A stretch of 47,077 nt of DNA from Nocardia aobensis NBRC 100429 (GTDB taxonomy: Bacteria > Actinomycetota > Actinomycetes > Mycobacteriales > Mycobacteriaceae): positions 1 through 47,077 of the forward strand of contig NZ_BAFQ01000057.1 in NCBI RefSeq assembly GCF_000308375.1, written 5' to 3'. The notes below the pieces were generated by a model. The model did no database searches, was not told the origin of the DNA, and saw nothing but the letters and a program-made list of their open reading frames with translations. Made by a program: the position numbers and the translations under genes. Below, one piece after another: positions 10,059-17,420 of the stretch (position 1 is the stretch's first letter; each line of letters opens with the position of its first letter).

Positions 10059-10100
10059 CGAAGCAAGGCGGTACCGGGAGTTCGGTGCCGCCTTGTTTCG
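10059..10100 (+). terminator. Strong hairpin terminator of tig
   Basis: The left arm 10059-10075 and right arm 10084-10100 pair at 15 of 17 positions around an 8-nt loop. The right arm contains TTGTTTCG. It lies 30 bp past the tig stop. Confidence 0.8.
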
Positions 10101-10248
10101 TTAGGGTTTGTGTCAACCGAATCAGGCCGCGGTCGGACGTCGGGGACGGAAGCGGTAGCTTGCGTAACCACGAAGGGCCCCGGAAGACCGCATATTGGAC
10201 AGAGGCTGTGCCGGCAGGCATCGTGCCGGCGAGAGAGGGCAGGTATCC

Positions 10249-10881
10249 GTGACAATCAATCAGGCTGTGGCACCTTTGAAGTCGGGGCCGGTCATGACAT
10301 CCGCGACTGCTGGGCTCAACCTCAGTGATTCGGTGTACGAGCGTTTGCTCCGCGACCGCATCATCTTCCTGGGCACCCAGGTCGACGACGACATCGCCAA
10401 CAAGCTGTGCGCGCAGATCCTGCTGCTCACGGCCGAGGACCCGAACCGCGACATCTCGCTCTACATCAACTCCCCCGGCGGGTCGGTCACCGCGGGCATG
10501 GCCATCTACGACACCATGCAGTTCGCCGAATGCGATATCGCGACCATCTCGTTCGGCCTGGCGGCCTCGATGGGCCAGTTCCTGCTCACCGCGGGCACCA
10601 AGGGCAAGCGCTATGCGCTGCCGCACACCCGGATCATGATGCACCAGCCCTCCGCCGGTATCGGCGGTAGCGCGGCCGACATCTCGATCTACGCCGAGCA
10701 GCTCGCCCACACCAAGCGGGAGCTGAACGAACTGCAGGCACAGCACACCGGACAGTCCGTGGAGCAGGTCACCGCCGACGCCGACCGCGACCGCTGGTTC
10801 ACCGCGGCCCAGGCGCTGGAGTACGGCTTCATCGACCACGTGATCACCAATGCCCGCCAGGCGAACGGCGCCGGTAACTGA
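10249..10881 (+). CDS. clpP1: ATP-dependent Clp protease proteolytic subunit 1
   Basis: A 210-residue serine peptidase subunit that forms half of the mixed ClpP1P2 barrel, fed by ClpX or ClpC. Counting from the conserved [19 protein letters not shown], the catalytic residues are Ser92 (GLAASMGQF), His117 (IMMHQPS) and Asp166 (ADADRDRWF), at the same spacing as in E. coli ClpP. Two starts fit: GTG at 10249 with AGGGCAGG about 6 bp upstream, and ATG at 10294 at the conserved N-terminus. The first is used here; the extra 15 residues would be a processed propeptide. The gene is 40 bp upstream of clpP2 and clearly co-transcribed. Confidence 0.95.
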   Translation: MTINQAVAPLKSGPVMTSATAGLNLSDSVYERLLRDRIIFLGTQVDDDIANKLCAQILLLTAEDPNRDISLYINSPGGSVTAGMAIYDTMQFAECDIATISFGLAASMGQFLLTAGTKGKRYALPHTRIMMHQPSAGIGGSAADISIYAEQLAHTKRELNELQAQHTGQSVEQVTADADRDRWFTAAQALEYGFIDHVITNARQANGAGN

Positions 10882-10921
10882 GCGCGAAACCGCTCATCCC
10901 CCATCGACTTTGGAGACGAAG

Positions 10922-11590
10922 ATGACCCTGATCGACCCGCGTGCCGGCCTGTCCGGTAGCGCACCGGCGAGCCCGCAGGCCCGCTACATTCTGCCGTCGT
11001 TCATCGAGCACTCGAGCTTCGGCGTCAAGGAGTCCAACCCCTACAACAAGCTGTTCGAGGAGCGCATCATCTTCCTCGGCGTGCAGGTGGACGACGCCTC
11101 GGCCAACGACGTCATGGCGCAGCTGCTGGTACTGGAGTCGCTCGATCCCGACCGCGACATCACCATGTACATCAACTCGCCCGGTGGTTCCTTCACCTCG
11201 CTGATGGCCATCTACGACACCATGCAGTACGTGCGTGCCGATGTCGCGACGGTCTGCCTGGGCCAGGCGGCGTCGGCGGCGGCTGTGCTGCTGGCGGCGG
11301 GAACCCCTGGCAAGCGGGCCTGCCTGCCGAACGCCCGCGTGCTGATCCACCAGCCGTCGCTGGAGGGTGGCATCCAGGGCCAGGTCTCCGACCTGGAGAT
11401 CCAGGCCGCCGAGATCGAGCGCATGCGCCGGTTGATGGAGACCACGCTGGCCCGCCACACCGGTAAGGATGCCGACACCATCCGCAAGGACACCGATCGC
11501 GACAAGATCCTGACCGCCGACGAGGCCAAGGATTACGGGATCATCGACACGGTGTTCGACTACCGCAAGCTGAGCGCCCAGAAGAAGTGA
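10922..11590 (+). CDS. clpP2: ATP-dependent Clp protease proteolytic subunit 2
   Basis: A 222-residue paralog of ClpP1; in mycobacteria both rings are needed for an active and essential protease. The catalytic triad is Ser118 ([11 protein letters not shown]), His143 (VLIHQPS) and Asp194 (KDTDRDKIL). The N-terminal extension of about 35 residues before the ClpP core includes the conserved [22 protein letters not shown] segment in part. The ATG at 10922 has GGAGA 7 bp upstream. The last codons and stop lie in a 14-bp tandem duplication, so an identical stop sequence recurs 14 bp later. A GC-rich hairpin follows, so clpX is probably transcribed separately. Confidence 0.96.
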   Translation: MTLIDPRAGLSGSAPASPQARYILPSFIEHSSFGVKESNPYNKLFEERIIFLGVQVDDASANDVMAQLLVLESLDPDRDITMYINSPGGSFTSLMAIYDTMQYVRADVATVCLGQAASAAAVLLAAGTPGKRACLPNARVLIHQPSLEGGIQGQVSDLEIQAAEIERMRRLMETTLARHTGKDADTIRKDTDRDKILTADEAKDYGIIDTVFDYRKLSAQKK

Positions 11591-11608
11591 TCCGGAAGAA
11601 GTGATCCG
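11581..11608 (+). repeat. 14-bp perfect tandem duplication over the clpP2 stop
   Basis: GAAGAAGTGATCCG occurs twice in a row (11581-11594 and 11595-11608). The first copy includes the stop codon TGA at 11588-11590, so the protein end is unaffected. Confidence 0.9.
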
Positions 11609-11609
11609 G

Positions 11610-11638
11610 CCGCGGGGCTCGCCGAGCGGGCCCCGCGG
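11610..11638 (+). terminator. GC-rich hairpin after clpP2
   Basis: CCGCGGGGC (11610-11618) pairs perfectly with GCCCCGCGG (11630-11638) around an 11-nt loop. There is no T-run. It probably ends the clpP1-clpP2 transcript. Confidence 0.6.
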
Positions 11639-11977
11639 GCGCTGGTCCGGGCGGCGGAGCGAGGTCGGCACCGCCCGGATCGGCAGCCGGGATGGCCGTG
11701 GTGAGGGCGCGTCGGGTGAGCTTTCCGACACTCTCTCCGCGAGAAACATCCTCGAGTTGTCGACCTCCGTCGCGTCGACCGGGTACGGTCGGTCTAGGGA
11801 CCTTGGCTCATGGGGTGTCGGCATGAACGACCGACCCGGACGACATACGCCGAAGTGCGAGAATCCGATCGACGCGCGACACTGATCGGATGCACGGCGG
11901 GTAGCGTTGTTCGAAGGCGGCTTGTCGGCATCCGGGACAGACGGTTGCACGCGGACAAGGAAGTAGGGACCCACGAG
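11639..11977 (+). promoter_or_regulatory. Upstream region of clpX
   Basis: Most of the 387-bp gap between clpP2 and clpX. I see no gene. TANNNT-like hexamers occur around 11784 (TACGGT), but with no -35 at normal distance. If that is the promoter, the clpX leader would be roughly 180 nt. Confidence 0.3.
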
Positions 11978-13258
11978 ATGGCGCGCATCGGTGATGGCGG
12001 CGATCTGCTGAAATGCTCGTTCTGCGGAAAGAGTCAGAAGCAGGTCAAGAAGCTCATTGCGGGACCAGGGGTGTACATCTGCGACGAGTGCATCGACCTC
12101 TGCAACGAGATCATCGAAGAGGAGCTGGCCGAGTCGAGTGAGGTCAAACTCGACGAGCTGCCCAAGCCGGCGGAGATCCGGGAATTCCTCGAGCAGTACG
12201 TGATCGGCCAGGATTCGGCCAAGCGCACGCTGGCCGTGGCCGTCTACAACCATTACAAGCGCATCCAGGCCGGTGACAAGGGCCGCGACAGCCGCGGCGA
12301 GCCGGTCGAGCTGATGAAGTCGAACATTCTCATGCTCGGCCCCACCGGCTGCGGTAAGACCTACCTCGCGCAGACGCTGGCCAAGATGCTCAACGTCCCC
12401 TTCGCCATCGCGGACGCCACCGCGCTGACCGAGGCCGGCTATGTCGGTGAGGATGTCGAGAACATCCTGCTCAAGCTGATCCAGGCCGCCGATTACGACG
12501 TCAAGCGCGCCGAGACCGGCATCATCTACATCGACGAGGTCGACAAGATCGCCCGCAAGAGCGAGAACCCGTCGATCACTCGCGACGTCTCCGGTGAGGG
12601 CGTGCAGCAGGCGCTGCTGAAGATTCTCGAGGGCACCCAGGCGAGCGTGCCGCCGCAGGGCGGGCGCAAGCATCCGCATCAGGAGTTCATCCAGATCGAC
12701 ACGACGAACGTGTTGTTCATCGTGGCCGGCGCCTTCGCCGGGCTGGAGAAGATCGTGCAGGACCGGGTCGGCAAGCGCGGCATCGGTTTCGGCGCCGAGG
12801 TCCGGTCCAAGGCCGAGATCGACACCGCCGACCACTTCGCCGAGGTCATGCCCGAGGATCTGATCAAATTCGGCCTGATCCCCGAATTCATCGGCCGCCT
12901 GCCGATGGTCGCCTCGGTGACCAACCTCGACAAGGAATCGCTGGTCCGCATCCTGTCCGAGCCGAAGAACGCACTGGTGAAGCAGTACGTGCGCCTGTTC
13001 GAGATGGACGGTGTGGACCTGGAGTTCACCAAGGACGCCTTGGAGGCGGTGGCGGATCAAGCCATCCTGCGCGGCACCGGTGCCCGCGGTCTGCGCGCCA
13101 TCATGGAAGAAGTGCTGCTGCCGGTGATGTACGACATCCCGAGCCGCGACGATGTCGCCAAGGTGGTCATCAACGCCGAGACGGTCAACGACAACGTGCT
13201 GCCGACGATCGTGCCGCGCAAGCGCCAGGCGGCCGAGCGCCGCGAGAAGTCGGCCTGA
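11978..13258 (+). CDS. clpX: ATP-dependent Clp protease ATP-binding subunit ClpX
   Basis: A 426-residue AAA+ unfoldase that recognises tagged substrates and threads them into ClpP1P2. The N-terminal zinc-binding domain has Cys13, Cys16, Cys35 and Cys38. Walker A is GPTGCGKT (121-128), the pore loop GYVG (154-157), Walker B IIYIDE (182-187), the RKH loop GGRKHPH, and the ClpP-docking IGF loop is in [10 protein letters not shown]. Length and all motifs are normal. The ATG at 11978 is preceded by AGGGAC about 8 bp upstream; the frame is open further 5' to 11810, but that part does not resemble ClpX. A perfect terminator follows. Confidence 0.97.
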   Translation: MARIGDGGDLLKCSFCGKSQKQVKKLIAGPGVYICDECIDLCNEIIEEELAESSEVKLDELPKPAEIREFLEQYVIGQDSAKRTLAVAVYNHYKRIQAGDKGRDSRGEPVELMKSNILMLGPTGCGKTYLAQTLAKMLNVPFAIADATALTEAGYVGEDVENILLKLIQAADYDVKRAETGIIYIDEVDKIARKSENPSITRDVSGEGVQQALLKILEGTQASVPPQGGRKHPHQEFIQIDTTNVLFIVAGAFAGLEKIVQDRVGKRGIGFGAEVRSKAEIDTADHFAEVMPEDLIKFGLIPEFIGRLPMVASVTNLDKESLVRILSEPKNALVKQYVRLFEMDGVDLEFTKDALEAVADQAILRGTGARGLRAIMEEVLLPVMYDIPSRDDVAKVVINAETVNDNVLPTIVPRKRQAAERREKSA

Positions 13259-13284
13259 GCGGAGAGCGTTTCCGAGAGCTGCGA

Positions 13285-13316
13285 AAGGGGCGGGAGGTCT
13301 GAACCTCCCGCCCCTT
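13285..13316 (+). terminator. Terminator after clpX, probably bidirectional
   Basis: A perfect 14-bp stem (13285-13298 with 13303-13316) around CTGA, starting AAGG and ending CCTTGT. It lies between convergent clpX and the next leftward gene, so it may serve both. Confidence 0.88.
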
Positions 13317-13346
13317 GTCGTGCCCGTGATCCGGAATGGCTTCTTG

Positions 13347-13922
13347 CTAGTCCTGTGCCCAGGGCACCCGGCAGGAATCGGTGCTGAAGCCTTGCGCGGT
13401 GATGCCGAGCGCCGAATACGTACGGGCGCGGGAATTCTCCAGCGCGATCTGATAACTCAACTCCACGACGCCCGCGTCACCGAAGCGGGCCCGCAGGTCC
13501 TCGATCTGCTCATCGGTGACCGTGGTGGGAGTGGCGGTCATGGCGTCGGCGTAGCCGATCGCGGCGCGCTCGTCCGCGCTGTAGGCCGGCGAGGTCTGGT
13601 ACTCGGCGATCTGCTTCAGCTTGTCGATATCGAGGTGGCTCAGCCGCATCAGCATCGTGCCGAAATCGACGCACCAGGAACAGCCGATCGTCCAGGCCAC
13701 CCGGTAGACCGCGATCTCGAGAACATCGTCGGGAACGACGGAGGTGGCGCGGCCGACCAAAGACTCGTGGGCCGCGTACGCCGTGAGCATTTTCGGATGA
13801 TTGGCGAGCACAGCCATCGGCTCGGGCACCTCGCCGAACCTGCGCTTGCTGACGCGGTACATAAACCGGGTCAGTGGGCCCGCCTGCTGCGGCGGCACCG
13901 GGGGGATGCGGGTGGCACTCAT
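13347..13922 (-). CDS. Carboxymuconolactone decarboxylase family protein (AhpD-like fold)
   Basis: A 191-residue all-helical protein of the CMD/AhpD superfamily, whose members include peroxidase partners and decarboxylases. The redox pair is visible as GCSWCVDFG (Cys81 and Cys84). The His found four residues after the second Cys in AhpD is not present (Gly88), so the AhpD proton relay is not intact. The ATG at 13922 has GGGAG upstream at good spacing. It is divergent from the TIGR03086 gene across an unusually AT-rich 161-bp region. Function in this organism is unknown; detoxification or peroxide reduction are the usual guesses. Confidence 0.85.
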   Translation of the reverse strand: MSATRIPPVPPQQAGPLTRFMYRVSKRRFGEVPEPMAVLANHPKMLTAYAAHESLVGRATSVVPDDVLEIAVYRVAWTIGCSWCVDFGTMLMRLSHLDIDKLKQIAEYQTSPAYSADERAAIGYADAMTATPTTVTDEQIEDLRARFGDAGVVELSYQIALENSRARTYSALGITAQGFSTDSCRVPWAQD

Positions 13923-14048
13923 GATTCTCCCTTCGGAAGACGGTTCACCCCTTGGACGAGACGCCGTCCCTCGATGTGACGGGGCCGAAATGTGATGCCG
14001 GTCTCATCCCTCCGAGCGTAGTCGCGGTGAACCAAAAAGTAATAAGCG

Positions 14049-14077
14049 TAGACATATGATATGCGTCAGCCTACGAT
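14049..14077 (+). promoter_or_regulatory. Promoter TAGACA-N17-TACGAT, leaderless
   Basis: TAGACA (14049-14054), a 17-bp spacer and TACGAT (14072-14077), 6 bp before the ATG at 14084. The spacer is AT-rich and contains CATATGATATG, near-symmetric and a possible operator. The transcript should start at or next to the ATG. Confidence 0.6.
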
Positions 14078-14083
14078 AAGTTC

Positions 14084-14683
14084 ATGACTAATATTTCCGA
14101 ACTCGATCGCAAGGCGGTCGACTACAGCGTGACGATCGTGTCGAAGGTGGCCCGTAACGATCTGCACCGGCCCACACCCTGTGGCGAATGGGATCTGACC
14201 CAGCTGCTCACCCATATGGCCGCGCAGCACCGCGGCTTCGCGGCCGCCGCGCGTGGCCACGGTGGCGATCCGGCCGTCTGGCAGCTGGATCCACCGGCGG
14301 ATCCGGTGGCGGTGTATCGCGAGGCGGCGGCCGATGTAACGGCGGCCTTCTCCGAAACCGGTGTGCTGGAAAGGGATTTCGCACTTCCGGAATTCGGCCC
14401 CGGGTTCACCGCCGCGGGCGGTCAGGCCATCGGTTTCCATCTCATCGACTACATCGTGCACGGGTGGGATGTGGCCCGGGCGATCGGTCTGCCCTACGAG
14501 CTGGATCCGGAACTGGCCGAGCCCGCCTTGCGGATCGCCGAGGCGGTGCCCGACGGAGACTTTCGCTTGCAGCCGGGTTCGGCGTTCGCGCCCGCGGTGC
14601 CGGATGTCGACCCCTCCGATCCGCTCGCTCGGATCCTCGGCCTGCTGGGCCGATCGCCGTCGTGGCCGGTAGGGGCGAAATAG
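14084..14683 (+). CDS. TIGR03086-type metal-binding protein (DinB/maleylpyruvate isomerase fold)
   Basis: A 199-residue protein of the DinB-like four-helix-bundle group that includes mycothiol-dependent enzymes. The recognisable parts are the N-terminal TPCGEWDLTQLLTHM (His44) and the later FHLIDYIVHGWDVARAIG (His119, His126), which should form the metal site. The C-terminal end is a short Pro-containing tail. Actinobacterial relatives are numerous and mostly uncharacterised; some are mycothiol S-transferases. The ATG at 14084 fits the promoter directly upstream. The next gene is a MarR regulator 109 bp downstream on the same strand. Confidence 0.85.
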   Translation: MTNISELDRKAVDYSVTIVSKVARNDLHRPTPCGEWDLTQLLTHMAAQHRGFAAAARGHGGDPAVWQLDPPADPVAVYREAAADVTAAFSETGVLERDFALPEFGPGFTAAGGQAIGFHLIDYIVHGWDVARAIGLPYELDPELAEPALRIAEAVPDGDFRLQPGSAFAPAVPDVDPSDPLARILGLLGRSPSWPVGAK

Positions 14684-14779
14684 GCGTTCGCCCAATGGAA
14701 TTGCGCAACCCGGCGCCCGAGCTTCCGGCGGCGCCGGCGAAGTCGGCCGGACCGCGGCGGAAGCGGACCGGCGAGCACG

Positions 14780-14785
14780 TATCTT
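14780..14785 (+). promoter_or_regulatory. -10 box TATCTT, predicted leaderless start
   Basis: TATCTT ends exactly 7 bp before the ATG at 14793. No Shine-Dalgarno precedes that ATG and no -35 stands out. Confidence 0.5.
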
Positions 14786-14792
14786 GTTCGGC

Positions 14793-15251
14793 ATGGCGGA
14801 TGCGCAGCGACCCGATCTGGCGGCGATGATCGTCCCACTCGGACGTGCCCTGATGGCGGCCGAGCGGCCGGTACTCGAATCGCACGGGCTGACCATGTGG
14901 GCGTATTCGGTGCTGCTGGCGCTGGGCCGGGGGCCGGCGCGCGGGCAGGGCGTGCTCGCGGAGGAGATCGGCGCCGACAAGACCCGCATCATCGCCGTCC
15001 TCGACGATCTGCAGGAACGCGGCCTGATCGAGCGCTATCCGGATCCGGCCGACCGGCGGGCCCGCCTGCTGGCCGTGACCGAGGCGGGGCAGGCGCTGGT
15101 GCAGGCGGCACAGACCGATATCCAGGCCAAGGAAGAAGCGCTGCTCGACCGCCTGGATGCGGCGGACCGGGAGGGATTCCTCAACGCCCTGATGGCGCTT
15201 GCGGTGGTTCCCCGCGCCGACATCGTCGATGCCGGCGCGGATTCGCAATAG
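14793..15251 (+). CDS. MarR-family transcriptional regulator
   Basis: A 152-residue dimeric winged-helix regulator. The helix-turn-helix region is LAEEIGADKTRIIAVLDDL and the wing follows as ERYPDPADRRARLLAVTEAG, the usual MarR signature with DRRAR. The start is the ATG at 14793, close to a leaderless -10; three more codons would be available from a TTG at 14784. Targets are unknown. It follows the TIGR03086 gene and may control it or itself; the DinB-type and CMD-type neighbours suggest a stress or detoxification context, which is inference only. Confidence 0.9.
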   Translation: MADAQRPDLAAMIVPLGRALMAAERPVLESHGLTMWAYSVLLALGRGPARGQGVLAEEIGADKTRIIAVLDDLQERGLIERYPDPADRRARLLAVTEAGQALVQAAQTDIQAKEEALLDRLDAADREGFLNALMALAVVPRADIVDAGADSQ

Positions 15252-15455
15252 AAGTATCGAGTTCTGGCGGTAGCGCGTGGAGTTGGTCGGAGGCGGTGAC
15301 GACCGGTTGCCCCGTCGCGCCCGTTGCCGAAGATCGCCGTTGATCTTCCGTGGTTCGCCGTTGAACCTTTTCTCCGATGCTTGCTCATCGCCGGCGGGAG
15401 CGAACCCGTTACTGCTGTTCGGAGGCGCTTTCCCGGCGGCGGCTGGGCGGTTGCC

Positions 15456-15989
15456 TCACCTACTACGACGGCGTGGGAACCGGATATTCATCGGCGCCGG
15501 ATCGCGCAGTTGCACGCGCTCCCGGGGTGCGGCCACGACGACGGCGGCGGCGAGTGCCGGCAGCAGCACGGCGGCGATCAGGCTGAGGGCGAAATTGCCG
15601 CCGCTCATCTGTTCCGGCTTGTGCGCGGCGTGGTAGATGAGGTGGGGAATTCCGAAGACCAGCCAGCCGATCCCGGCGACTCGGGCCACCACGCTGTCGC
15701 GGTAGTACAGCGCCGCCAGGCTGACCGCGCCGAGGCCGAGGAAGAATGCCCCGACGTCGGTGGCCAGGTGGTGGTTGTAGGGGCCGTCCATGCCCACCCA
15801 GTTCAGCCCGAAGCCGGGGAAACTGCGAAACCACGGTTCCGGCAGCAGTAGCGCCCAGAGTCCGACCACGAGGCCGTTGATCGCCAACAGCCACAACGAG
15901 ATTCTGGTGATCAGCCGGCGGCGGCGGTTGGCGTCCAGGCGCATGCGCACCTGGACCCCCTCACCTGTGCCGTGTACCGAAATCCGCAT
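15456..15989 (-). CDS. Four-helix integral membrane protein, unknown function
   Basis: A 177-residue protein with a basic N-terminus (RRRRLITR) and four strongly hydrophobic segments near residues 30-50, 72-95, 102-122 and 132-154, ending in a basic tail. The loop after helix 1 contains GLNWVGMDGPYNHH, and helix 3 ends in GIPHLIYHAAH; these His-rich patches are the only conserved-looking points. The ATG at 15989 has GGGAGGG at 6-7 bp. It is convergent with the MarR gene upstream in the window, with about 200 bp between that holds no visible gene. I do not recognise a named family. Confidence 0.72.
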   Translation of the reverse strand: MRISVHGTGEGVQVRMRLDANRRRRLITRISLWLLAINGLVVGLWALLLPEPWFRSFPGFGLNWVGMDGPYNHHLATDVGAFFLGLGAVSLAALYYRDSVVARVAGIGWLVFGIPHLIYHAAHKPEQMSGGNFALSLIAAVLLPALAAAVVVAAPRERVQLRDPAPMNIRFPRRRSR

Positions 15990-16086
15990 CGCGTGCCCTC
16001 CCGTCCGCCGGTTGTCGCCTTACGGTAGGCCGGGCGAAACGCCAGGGACAAGAGGTGGAAGGCCTACGCCGATGCCGTCGCGGGAC

Positions 16087-16461
16087 TCAGATCTGTTCGC
16101 TGATCAGGTCGTCGGGTCCCCAGTAGGCCCGCATGCTCGTGATCCGGCCCTGCTCGTCGAATTCCATGGCGTCGATGGCCGAGAGGGTCATGCGGTGGCC
16201 GCCGGCCTCGCCGACGAGGGTGAACGAGACGGCGGCGTGGTTGCCGACGATCCGGGCGGCGTGCAGCTCGGTCTTGCGTTCCATGGACTCCAGCGCCTGG
16301 TAGAGCTGGCCGATGGCCTCGTGCCCGTGGCGCGGGTCGCTGCCGATCGGGTCCTCGACGACGGCATCGGGTGCGTAGAGCGACAGGATTTCCGAGGTCG
16401 GACCGGTGGCCACCAACTGCACGTAGCGTTCGGCCGTTTCGCGGATCTGCTGCGCTGCCAT
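16087..16461 (-). CDS. SnoaL/NTF2-like protein, probable delta5-3-ketosteroid isomerase
   Basis: A 124-residue NTF2-fold protein. The catalytic residues of ketosteroid isomerase (Tyr14, Asp38, Asp99) have counterparts here at almost the same spacing: Tyr13 in AERYVQLV, Asp37 in VVEDPIGSDP and Asp97 in LSAIDAMEFD. That enzyme moves the C5-C6 double bond of 3-ketosteroids into conjugation. The ATG at 16461 has GGGAG 7 bp upstream; a TTG at 16473 is possible but overlaps that site. A perfect KstR-type motif lies 16 bp further upstream, which supports a role in steroid breakdown. Other NTF2-like functions remain possible. Confidence 0.82.
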   Translation of the reverse strand: MAAQQIRETAERYVQLVATGPTSEILSLYAPDAVVEDPIGSDPRHGHEAIGQLYQALESMERKTELHAARIVGNHAAVSFTLVGEAGGHRMTLSAIDAMEFDEQGRITSMRAYWGPDDLISEQI

Positions 16462-16477
16462 GTGAACTCCCAAGAAT

Positions 16478-16491
16478 TGAAACGTGTTCTA
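16478..16491 (-). promoter_or_regulatory. KstR-type operator upstream of the ketosteroid-isomerase gene
   Basis: On the gene's strand the sequence is TAGAACACGTTTCA, a full match to the published KstR motif TnnAACnnGTTnnA, and the flanks (AAC before, ATT after) also agree with the mycobacterial site. KstR is the TetR-family repressor of cholesterol catabolism, released by a CoA-thioester steroid intermediate. Confidence 0.72.
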
Positions 16492-16538
16492 GTTGGCAGG
16501 GTAGCAGCATTCCACGGATCGGGGCGCCGGTTCGCGGG

Positions 16539-17375
16539 TCAGGTGCCGGTGGCTGCCGCGGGTGCGGTCTCGAGCCGGTCGGCCCCGCTGTAGATGTTCA
16601 TCGTGTCGCCACGCAGGAAGCCGGCCAGGGTGAGGCCGTTGTCGGCGGCCAGGTCGACGGCCAGCGAACTGGGCGCCGAGACCGCGCCGAGCACCGGGAT
16701 CCCCGCCATGACCGCCTTCTGGACGAGTTCGAACGAGGCCCGGCCACTGACGATCAGAAGGGTGTCGTGAGCCGGTACGCGCCCCTCGCGCAGCGCCCAG
16801 CCGATCACCTTGTCCACCGCGTTGTGCCGGCCGATGTCCTCCCGCACGGCCAGCACGGTGCCGTCGGGGGTGAACAGCCCGGCCGCGTGCAGTCCGCCGG
16901 TGGCGTCGAACACCGTTTGGCGCGAACGCAACTCATCCGGCAGGGCGGCCAGCAGCGCCGGATCGACGCGCGGTGACTCGGTCGGCAGCGGGAAGCGGCT
17001 GCGTGTGCGCACCTGATCCAGCGCGGTGGTGCCGCACAACCCGCACGAGCTGTTGGTCACGAACCCGCGGGGCTGGACCGCAACGGCCCGGCGCAGCTGG
17101 ATATCGAGCACGTTGTAGGTGTTGCGACCTTCGTCGTCGGTCCCCGCGCAGTACCTCGCCGATACGATGTCGTCCGCCGACTCGATGATGTTCTCGCTGA
17201 ACAGGAATCCGTGCAGCAGGTCGATGTCGTTGCCGGGGGTGCGCATGGTGACGGTCAGTGCCGTCCCGTCGACGCGCAGTTCCAGCGGCTCCTCCACGGC
17301 GAGCGTATCGGGCCGGGAGACGATACCCGCGGGCGTGATGCGCCGGGTGGGTCTGCGCGCGGTTACTCTGCTCAC
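16539..17375 (-). CDS. fdhD: Formate dehydrogenase accessory sulfurtransferase FdhD
   Basis: A 278-residue protein that passes sulfur from IscS to the molybdenum cofactor of FdhF-type enzymes, making the bis-MGD sulfido form. The sulfur-carrying pair is in TNSSCGLCGT (Cys111 and Cys114). Further family motifs are ATGGLHAAGLF, REDIGRHNAVDKVIG and SGRASFELVQKA. The gene lies 45 bp downstream of the fdhF-like gene on the same strand, so the enzyme and its activator are made together. Normal length, complete. Confidence 0.95.
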   Translation of the reverse strand: MSRVTARRPTRRITPAGIVSRPDTLAVEEPLELRVDGTALTVTMRTPGNDIDLLHGFLFSENIIESADDIVSARYCAGTDDEGRNTYNVLDIQLRRAVAVQPRGFVTNSSCGLCGTTALDQVRTRSRFPLPTESPRVDPALLAALPDELRSRQTVFDATGGLHAAGLFTPDGTVLAVREDIGRHNAVDKVIGWALREGRVPAHDTLLIVSGRASFELVQKAVMAGIPVLGAVSAPSSLAVDLAADNGLTLAGFLRGDTMNIYSGADRLETAPAAATGT

Positions 17376-17420
17376 ACGCTTCCTCGCAGTTCTGGTCGGT
17401 GCCGCCGCGCGGCCGGGCGG

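Noticed and set aside
10101..10248. ClgR operator upstream of clpP1
   Set aside because: ClgR controls clpP genes in relatives, but I could not find a clear palindrome; TGCCGGC occurs twice as a direct repeat only.
11601..11885. 94-codon frame between clpP2 and clpX
   Set aside because: Starts inside the duplicated stop region, overlaps the hairpin and has Arg/Gly/Ser-rich residues without motifs.
10844..13060. 738-codon frame on the minus strand
   Set aside because: Antisense to clpP2 and clpX.
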